Positions 58,771 to 64,000 of a stretch of 64,000 nucleotides of DNA are shown here, in pieces (within the stretch, counting starts at the first letter, position 1; each line of letters starts with the position of its first letter). Location: contig CAZTAO010000010.1 in the NCBI GenBank assembly GCA_964611645.1, forward strand, positions 1-64,000. Direction: 5' to 3'. The position numbers and the translations under genes were made by a program. The stretch comes from CAZTAO01 sp964611645 (lineage in GTDB: Bacteria; Armatimonadota; UBA5829). The notes under the pieces were generated by a model. That model made no database searches. It was not told where the DNA came from and saw only the letters and a program-made list of their open reading frames with translations.

Positions 58771-60474
58771 CTACTTCACGGGCTCGATCCGGTTCTTCTT
58801 TACTCTGACAAGCTGGAGCAGGAGGGGTTGGTCTCTGTAGGCGTTCATGTAGGTGGCCAGGACTACATTTGGCTCTACTTCGGTCATTGTGCCCATTGCC
58901 CAGTTGGCGTTGTCTATGAGAGTGCCTTCGTCCCAGTTCAGGCCATCGTCGTGGCTTACGTTGATCGAGTATCCCGGATACCTGTGGCCGCAGAGGATCG
59001 CGCCGGACTTGGTTCTAATCATCGCCTGCGCGTAGCCGGGGAAGGTGGTGCGGGCGGCGGAGTCCCAGGTTGCGCCGGCATCGTTGGACCAGCACTGCCA
59101 CATCTGGCGGCTGAAGATCGGCCTTACCAGAACCGTCACCTTATTGCCAATAGCCACGCCGGTCGGTTCCGTGAGGTCCAGGGAACCGGACATCGAACCT
59201 CGCGGGTTGCCCTGGCCCGAGGGTTGATCGATCTCTATGGGCTTCGACCAGCTCTTGCCGCCGTCAGTGCTTCGGATGGTATATGCCTTGCGGCGCAGCG
59301 CTCCCCACGTGTAGGAGTTGGTGAAGAGGTTGTTGGGATCGGGGCTGCCGTACATGAAGCGCAGAAGAGTCCCATCCTCCGTCTCCACGAGCGGGCCGTA
59401 CACCCCCGAACTCATCGCCCCCACAGGCCACCCATCTTCCACTTCACTCGCCACAGGCTCGGACCACGTGAGGCCGTTGTCCTTGGACTCCCTGATAGTC
59501 ACTCCCGCCTTGCCACCAGCCGGAGGAGCGTTCATAGCCATCACGATCAGGCGGCCGGCCTTGGTGCAGAACATTGTCGCGCCGTAGTCTCCCAGCGACA
59601 GGCCCGGCGTGCTCAGGTCCACCGGCGCGCTCCACGTCCTGCCTTTGTCGGATGACCGGGTGATCTTCGTGCCAACGGCAAGGAGCACATCCCCGTTAGG
59701 CGCGATGCAGGCGGTTGGCATTTCCTTGCAATCCAGCCCCGGGATGGTGAACGCGTGGCTTGGGATGGTTTCCTTGTCGTTCCACTTGGGCGACTTGGCA
59801 GCCGATCCTGTGACGTGGACGTTGCGGAAGTAGTACATACCGTATCCGGCAAGGCCGACGAAACCGCTCTTGTAGGTGCTGTCTGTAACATCCAGCGCGC
59901 GGCGGCCATCTACCCACACCCTTATCCGCGGGCCGACAGCCTCGATCTTCACGTGATACCAGCGGTTGATCTCGCTTGGCAGGCCGGGGACGTTCGCCAT
60001 CTGCATGTTGCGGATGTAGCCGTCACCCTCGACCTTGGCAATGGCTGCCCAGTAATGCTTCGCCCGCATCTGCTGGACCCCCCAAGGCAGGTGAACGTAG
60101 TAGAAATGGTTGGTGTCCGAGGCTCGGAAGATAACTCCGGCATCACCGGCGCCGTTTTCGCGGTAGTTGCCGTTGTAGTCGAACTCTATCACCATATCCC
60201 CGAAAGCCTGCCCCTTGAAGAAGGCGCGGCTGTGGAGGTTCTTCTGATCCGGTGGGACTATCACGCCCTTCTCGGAGAAAGGCGGCAGGTGCATATTTTC
60301 AGTGGTTGGCGGCTTGTCCTCCTCGTTTTGTGTCCACTTACCGGCGGGAAAGCTCCACTGGCTGCCGTCGCCGATCTTCAAATCCACAGTGACATCCTTG
60401 GCGGAGGCCACAGTTGCCAGACTCAGCGCCAGCAGCGCCGCTATCACGAGCGTTTTACCAAACAAGCCCATCAT
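58771..60474 (-). CDS. Secreted DUF1080-sialidase fusion, paralog 1
   Basis: 567 residues from the ATG at 60474 (AGGAGA upstream; an ATG at 60498 is possible). The signal peptide ends TVASAKD near 26. Residues about 27-235 are a DUF1080 (concanavalin-like, 3-keto-glycoside hydrolase type) domain with SRAFFKGQAFGDMVIEFDY and FYYVHLPWGVQQMRAKHYW. The second half is a six-bladed sialidase-type propeller with five Asp boxes (SSDKGRTW, SKDNGLTW, STDGGKSW, SNDAGATW, SHDDGLNW). Such fusions act on sialic acids or other acidic sugars. A second copy lies directly upstream at 60526. Confidence 0.9.
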   Translation of the reverse strand: MMGLFGKTLVIAALLALSLATVASAKDVTVDLKIGDGSQWSFPAGKWTQNEEDKPPTTENMHLPPFSEKGVIVPPDQKNLHSRAFFKGQAFGDMVIEFDYNGNYRENGAGDAGVIFRASDTNHFYYVHLPWGVQQMRAKHYWAAIAKVEGDGYIRNMQMANVPGLPSEINRWYHVKIEAVGPRIRVWVDGRRALDVTDSTYKSGFVGLAGYGMYYFRNVHVTGSAAKSPKWNDKETIPSHAFTIPGLDCKEMPTACIAPNGDVLLAVGTKITRSSDKGRTWSAPVDLSTPGLSLGDYGATMFCTKAGRLIVMAMNAPPAGGKAGVTIRESKDNGLTWSEPVASEVEDGWPVGAMSSGVYGPLVETEDGTLLRFMYGSPDPNNLFTNSYTWGALRRKAYTIRSTDGGKSWSKPIEIDQPSGQGNPRGSMSGSLDLTEPTGVAIGNKVTVLVRPIFSRQMWQCWSNDAGATWDSAARTTFPGYAQAMIRTKSGAILCGHRYPGYSINVSHDDGLNWDEGTLIDNANWAMGTMTEVEPNVVLATYMNAYRDQPLLLQLVRVKKNRIEPVK

Positions 60475-60525
60475 TACGGTTACTTCTCCTGTTCCCATTT
60501 CTGCCTCGTCTTCGTCAGTATCGAT

Positions 60526-62241
60526 CTATTTCGCTTCCACAGCCACCGGCTCGATCCTATCCTTCTTGACCCGGATAAGTTGCAGCACCAGGGGCATGTC
60601 TCTGTAGGCGTTCATGTAGGTGGCGAGCACTACGTCAGGCTCTACTTCGGTCATTGTGCCCATCGCCCAACTGGCGTTGTCTATGAGCGTGCCGTCGTCC
60701 CAGTTGAGGCCGTCGTCGTGGCTGACGTTGACCGAGTATCCCGGGTACCTGTGCGCCACCGCTATCGCTCCGGATTTAGTCCTTATCATCGCCTGCGCGT
60801 AGCCGGGGAACGTGGTGCGGGTCGCGGAATCCCAGGTTGCCCCGGCATCGTTGGACCAGCACTGCCACATCTGCGGGCTGAAGACCGGCCGGACCAGCAC
60901 CGTGACCTTGTTACCTATCGCTACCCCGGTCGGCTCGGTGAGGTCCAGCGAGCCGGGAACCGACCCTCGCGGGGTGACGTATCCGTATGGCTGATCTATT
61001 TCTATGGGCTTCGACCAGCTCTTGCCGTCATCCGTGCTGCGGACCACATAGGACTTGCAGTGGAACGATCCCCAGGTGTGGATGCTGTCGAACCCAGCGG
61101 GCCTCTGCTCACCCGCCAGCATGAAGCGCAGCAGCGTGCCGTCGGCAGTCTCTACCATCGGCCCATAGCAGCCGGGTTTGGCGGGAGCTTCCGGCCAGCC
61201 ATCGGCAACCTCGGCCACAATCGGCTCGGACCAGGTGTGGCCGTTGTCCTTGGATTCATATATGTTGATGTTCGCCTTGGCTCCAGCAGTCGGCACGCTT
61301 AGCGACATGATCATCAAGCGGCCTTTTGAGGTGCAGAAGAGCGATGCGCCGTAGTCGCTGGGCACAACTCCGGGTATGCCGAGCGGGGCGGGCTTGCTCC
61401 AGGTGCGGCCTTTGTCGGTGGAGCGGGTCATGTTGTCGCCGACCGCCAGCAGGATGTCTCCGTTGGGCGCGATGCAGGCGGTGGGCATTTCATTGCTGCC
61501 CAGGCCGGGGATTGTGAAAGTATGGTTGGGGATGGTTGCCTTGTCGTTCCACTTGGGGGCGCGCGCGGCGGAGCCGGTGATGTGGACGTTGCGGAAGTAA
61601 TACATACCATAGCCCCCAAGCCCCGCGAACCCGCTCTTGAAGGAGCTATCGGTTACGTCGAGCGCGCGGCGGCCGTCCACCCACACCTGCATCCTCGGCC
61701 CCTTGGCCTCAAGGCGAACGTGGTACCATCTATCGATCTCGCTGGGCACCCCGGGAACGTACTCCATCTGCAGGTTGCGAATGTAGCCGTCTCCATCCAC
61801 CTTGGCAAGCGCCGCCCAATAGTGCTTCGCCCGAAGCTGCTGGCCACCCCAGGGGAAGTGGAGGTAGTAGAAGTGGTTGGTGTCGGAGGCCCGGAAGATC
61901 AGCCCCGCGTCACCGGTGCCGTTCTCGCGGTAGTTGGCGTTGTAGTCGAACTCCACCACCATATCGCCAAACGCCTGCCCCTTGAAGAATGCGCGGCTGT
62001 GGAGGTTCCTCTCATCCGGCGGGACTATAACACCCTTCTGCGAATAGGCTGCGGTATGCATCTTCTCGTTGGTGGGCGGTTTGTCCGTTTCATTCTGGGT
62101 CCACTTCCCCGCCGGGAAGCTCCACTGGCTGCCGTCACCGATGGTTAGGTTCACAGTGACATCCTTTGCGGAGGCCACGGTCGCCGCGGCAAGCACAAAC
62201 AGCGCCGCAGCCAAGAGCGTCTTTGAAAACAGTCCGATCAT
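60526..62241 (-). CDS. Secreted DUF1080-sialidase fusion, paralog 2
   Basis: 571 residues from the ATG at 62241, the position matching the start of its paralog (AGGAGA upstream). It has the same order: signal peptide, DUF1080 domain (SRAFFKGQAFGDMVVEFDYNANYREN), then a propeller with five Asp boxes (STDKGRTW, SKDNGHTW, STDDGKSW, SNDAGATW, SHDDGLNW). Similarity to the gene downstream runs over nearly the whole length, so the two arose by tandem duplication. A TTGACG-16-TATACA promoter lies at 62308-62335. Confidence 0.9.
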   Translation of the reverse strand: MIGLFSKTLLAAALFVLAAATVASAKDVTVNLTIGDGSQWSFPAGKWTQNETDKPPTNEKMHTAAYSQKGVIVPPDERNLHSRAFFKGQAFGDMVVEFDYNANYRENGTGDAGLIFRASDTNHFYYLHFPWGGQQLRAKHYWAALAKVDGDGYIRNLQMEYVPGVPSEIDRWYHVRLEAKGPRMQVWVDGRRALDVTDSSFKSGFAGLGGYGMYYFRNVHITGSAARAPKWNDKATIPNHTFTIPGLGSNEMPTACIAPNGDILLAVGDNMTRSTDKGRTWSKPAPLGIPGVVPSDYGASLFCTSKGRLMIMSLSVPTAGAKANINIYESKDNGHTWSEPIVAEVADGWPEAPAKPGCYGPMVETADGTLLRFMLAGEQRPAGFDSIHTWGSFHCKSYVVRSTDDGKSWSKPIEIDQPYGYVTPRGSVPGSLDLTEPTGVAIGNKVTVLVRPVFSPQMWQCWSNDAGATWDSATRTTFPGYAQAMIRTKSGAIAVAHRYPGYSVNVSHDDGLNWDDGTLIDNASWAMGTMTEVEPDVVLATYMNAYRDMPLVLQLIRVKKDRIEPVAVEAK

Positions 62242-62307
62242 AGCGATTGTCTCTCCTGAAGCCATAGTCGTTCAATCCCCACTAACTGTCGACATTTACA
62301 ACCTAAG

Positions 62308-62335
62308 TGTATACACGTCAGGCCGCGCCCGTCAA
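62308..62335 (-). promoter_or_regulatory. Promoter of the DUF1080-sialidase pair
   Basis: On the minus strand TTGACG (62335-62330), a 16-bp spacer and TATACA (62313-62308), about 67 bp before the ATG at 62241. Confidence 0.6.
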
Positions 62336-62356
62336 CCAGCGACCCAACGCGATTCC

Positions 62357-62385
62357 TTGACGCTCGCAATGGCGGGTGTTAGAAT
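62357..62385 (+). promoter_or_regulatory. Promoter of hdrC
   Basis: TTGACG (62357-62362), a 17-bp spacer and TAGAAT (62380-62385), 52 bp before the start codon. It is divergent from the promoter at 62308. Confidence 0.65.
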
Positions 62386-62437
62386 GAGACTGTAAGCAAT
62401 CTTTCGGCGGAATGCCCGCCTGGATAAAGGTGCTCAA

Positions 62438-63010
62438 TTGACTGCAGAAGTGGTATCCAAAGAACCCTCCTCATTGGTTATAGGCGACTCCTGCCTCGAC
62501 CCTAAGCTCAAAGATGAAATCCGAGAACTGTGCGGGGAGAACGTGCTCACCTGCTACCAGTGCGGCGAATGCACCGCGGGCTGCCCGGCGGCGGCTTTTA
62601 TGGATGTGTCGCCCAACCAGGTCATCCGCATGGCCCAGCTTGGGATGAAGGATGAGATCATCGGAACCTCCGCGATATGGCTGTGCGCGGGCTGCGAGAC
62701 CTGCGCCACCAGGTGCCCGAAAGGCGTGGCGCTCTCAAAGATAATGGACGCCTGCAGGCAGATTGCGGTAAAGTCCGGCAAGAAGCCCGCGGAGCTTGGG
62801 GTGCTGCAGTTCCACGAGGAGTTCCTGGGCGAGATCAAGCGCAACGGGCGCGTGCACGAGCTGACCATGATCGGCCTCTACAAGATGCGCACCCGAAACT
62901 TCTTCGCCGATGTCTTCCAAGGCATCCAGATGTTTCTGAAAGGCAAAATGGCTTTGATCCCCAGCCGGATCAAAGGGAAAAAAGAAGTGCGGGGGATGTT
63001 CCGGAAGTAG
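62438..63010 (+). CDS. hdrC: Heterodisulfide reductase subunit C-like iron-sulfur protein
   Basis: 190 residues, TTG start with AAAGGTG upstream. Two complete [4Fe-4S] motifs are seen: Cys39-Cys42-Cys45-Cys49 (TCYQCGECTAGCP) and Cys83-Cys86-Cys89-Cys93 (LCAGCETCATRCP). The spacing and the YKMRTRNFFADVFQG tail match HdrC, which passes electrons in HdrABC complexes. In non-methanogens these complexes connect NADH, ferredoxin or quinone pools with disulfides or unknown partners. HdrA and HdrB are not in the 1 kb that follows here, so they may lie elsewhere. Confidence 0.92.
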   Translation: MTAEVVSKEPSSLVIGDSCLDPKLKDEIRELCGENVLTCYQCGECTAGCPAAAFMDVSPNQVIRMAQLGMKDEIIGTSAIWLCAGCETCATRCPKGVALSKIMDACRQIAVKSGKKPAELGVLQFHEEFLGEIKRNGRVHELTMIGLYKMRTRNFFADVFQGIQMFLKGKMALIPSRIKGKKEVRGMFRK

Positions 63011-63176
63011 CTGAGTAGCAGAGAAGCAGAGGGCTGAGAGCAGAGAGCAGATGTCATTCCGACGCAGGAGGAATCTGCTGTTGTTGCTTCGGTAGCAGGT
63101 AATTGTGGAATAGGGCTGTAATCACGAAGAGGGTCGCTGCCGAAGCCGCCGGACGCACTGATCGGGAGATAGAGAT

Positions 63177-63377
63177 TTGGTTCTCAAAGCGATAGTACAT
63201 GAAGAAGAGGGCGGCTTTTGGGCCGAGGTTCCGGCGATACCGGGGTGCGCTACCGAGGGAGACACGCTGGAGGAACTCTCGCGAAACCTCAGAGAGGCCA
63301 TCGAGGCGTGCCTGGAGGTAGATATTCCGGGGTTCACACATAGGCCGGATGAGCAGGTGCTGGAAATCGCCGTATGA
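63177..63377 (+). CDS. hicB: HicB-family antitoxin
   Basis: 66 residues from the TTG at 63177 (GGGAGA upstream). The HicB fold is seen as VLKAIVHEEEGGFWAEVPAIPGCATEGDTLEELSRNL, with the family PxxPGC and GDTxEEA-type turn. It has no visible ribbon-helix-helix extension, as in many short HicB proteins. The stop overlaps the start of the HicA gene by 4 bp. The 166 bp before it (63011-63176) hold only dispersed repeat wording. Confidence 0.9.
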   Translation: MVLKAIVHEEEGGFWAEVPAIPGCATEGDTLEELSRNLREAIEACLEVDIPGFTHRPDEQVLEIAV

Positions 63378-63574
63378 AGCAGATGACAGGCAAGGAATTG
63401 TGTTCCTTGCTTGAGGAACACGGCTGGAAGCTCCAGAACATCAAGGGCAGCCATCACGTCTACACCAAGACGGGATGCCTGGAGCGACTATCGGTGCCGG
63501 TTCACGCGAGCAAGCCGCTGAAAAAGGGCCTGCTGGCGCACCTTCTGAAGTCGGCCGGGATTGATCCAAAGTAG
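63374..63574 (+). CDS. hicA: HicA-family toxin (mRNA interferase)
   Basis: 66 residues. The double-stranded-RNA-binding-like fold has MTGKELCSLLEEHGWKL and the catalytic His27 in GSHHVY, then a basic VPVHASKPLKKGLLAHLLKSAGI end. HicA cuts mRNA and is neutralised by HicB. The order here is antitoxin first, with a 4-bp ATGA overlap. Confidence 0.93.
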   Translation: MKQMTGKELCSLLEEHGWKLQNIKGSHHVYTKTGCLERLSVPVHASKPLKKGLLAHLLKSAGIDPK

Positions 63575-63594
63575 CCCGACCGCTGGAGGATACG

Positions 63595-63807
63595 ATGCCA
63601 AGGCAGTTCTACAAGACTGTGATTGGGTTGCTGTTCGCGCTATTGAGTCTGGGAATCGTTGCGGTCGAGGTAATCGTCATACTGTGGTTGCTCGACCACA
63701 TGGGGAATCCCCTTACTTGGGTAGCTTTCATTCTTCTGGGTTTCGTTGATGTCGGGCTGCTGAATGCTTTGTTTGAGTATGCAAAGAAGAGGATCGAACG
63801 AGCCTGA
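63595..63807 (+). CDS. Small two-helix membrane protein
   Basis: 70 residues, ATG with GGAGGA upstream. Two membrane segments (about 8-31 and 40-60) are joined by a short DHMGNPLT loop; the C terminus is basic (YAKKRIERA). It lies between the HicBA pair and a second HicB gene. No family is recognised. Confidence 0.7.
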   Translation: MPRQFYKTVIGLLFALLSLGIVAVEVIVILWLLDHMGNPLTWVAFILLGFVDVGLLNALFEYAKKRIERA

Positions 63808-63853
63808 AGGCTGAGTGCGTAACTGGCTGCTGCCGAAGAAACTGAAGAGGCTA

Positions 63854-64000
63854 ATGAAGCGGTTTACCATTGTAATTGAGCAAGACCCGTCGGGAAGCTA
63901 TACGCTTACGGTTCCGGCCTTGCCCGGATATGTGGCATGTGGAGACACTGAAGACGAGGTTCTGGAGCTCGCTCGTGAGGGGATAACATTTCATCTCTCG
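63854..64000 (+). CDS. Second HicB-like antitoxin, cut by the window end
   Basis: The first 49 residues are present, starting at the ATG at 63854 (AAGAGG upstream): MKRFTIVIEQDPSGSYTLTV, then PALPGYVACGDTEDEVLELA. The fold and turns are those of HicB, with Pro-Gly-Tyr in place of the usual Pro-Gly-Cys. The C-terminal part lies beyond the window. Confidence 0.85.
   Translation, partial: MKRFTIVIEQDPSGSYTLTVPALPGYVACGDTEDEVLELAREGITFHLS

Noticed and set aside
59755..61302. Plus-strand frame of 515 codons across two genes
   Set aside because: It is antisense to the DUF1080-sialidase pair and spans the junction between them; no domain or start signal is visible.

Overview
The window is a gene-dense, high-GC bacterial chromosome segment of about 57 protein genes. 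I found no rRNA, tRNA, insertion sequence, phage or CRISPR array. Two runs of exactly ten N (24719-24728, 42252-42261) show that it is a scaffolded draft, probably a metagenome-assembled genome. Three traits recall Armatimonadota or a neighbouring lineage: many secreted proteins with copper-amine-oxidase-N-like domains, many divergent glycoside hydrolases, and frequent GTG/TTG starts. That placement is inference only; no taxonomic marker was compared.

Layout. 1-5900: a SUMF1-fold protein cut by the window edge; a response regulator / sensor kinase operon ending in a small secreted Gly-rich repeat protein; Tag glycosylase; an ankyrin protein. 6000-15930: a plus-strand catabolic-looking cluster of epimerase, AAC(3)-like acyltransferase, amidohydrolase, a secreted protein, two neutral-ceramidase-like enzymes, an alpha/alpha-barrel glycosidase and an ECF sigma factor with a very long C-terminal extension. 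16150-23500: two large paralogous secreted subtilases, each ending in three copies of the same roughly 140-residue repeat. 23550-33075: housekeeping genes (IspG, ArgA-like GNAT, FKBP lipoprotein, CaCA antiporter), a GH20-like protein, a KDG kinase / KDPG aldolase pair, a DUF1844 protein and three tandem lipoproteins. 33076-43130: a multidomain GH42-like protein, YebC, a GH51 arabinofuranosidase, a VanX-like dipeptidase, two lipoprotein paralogs and a GH10-like glycosidase interrupted by a scaffold gap. 43290-47920: a minus-strand run of envelope proteins (CsgG-like, a 47-residue membrane protein, a 28-residue-repeat coiled-coil protein, two stalk-domain proteins, a collagen-like membrane protein). 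47920-51920: a repeat- and remnant-rich region. 51920-64000: HerA-like ATPase, NYN/PIN protein, secreted proteins, another GH10-like glycosidase, a tandem pair of DUF1080-sialidase fusions, HdrC and a HicB-HicA module followed by a second HicB.

Taken together, the genes describe a heterotroph that turns much of its secretome toward glycans (arabinan, amino sugars, sialidase-like targets, uronate-derived KDG) and proteins. The main unusual signals are the ECF sigma factor carrying a secreted-lipoprotein-like domain, the six-copy repeat on the subtilases, the two-component operon with its Cys-Pro-Tyr-Gly repeat protein, at least five families of dispersed intergenic palindromes, and a 48-51.7 kb region with a 260-bp direct repeat, a duplicated gene tail and a frameshifted lipoprotein.
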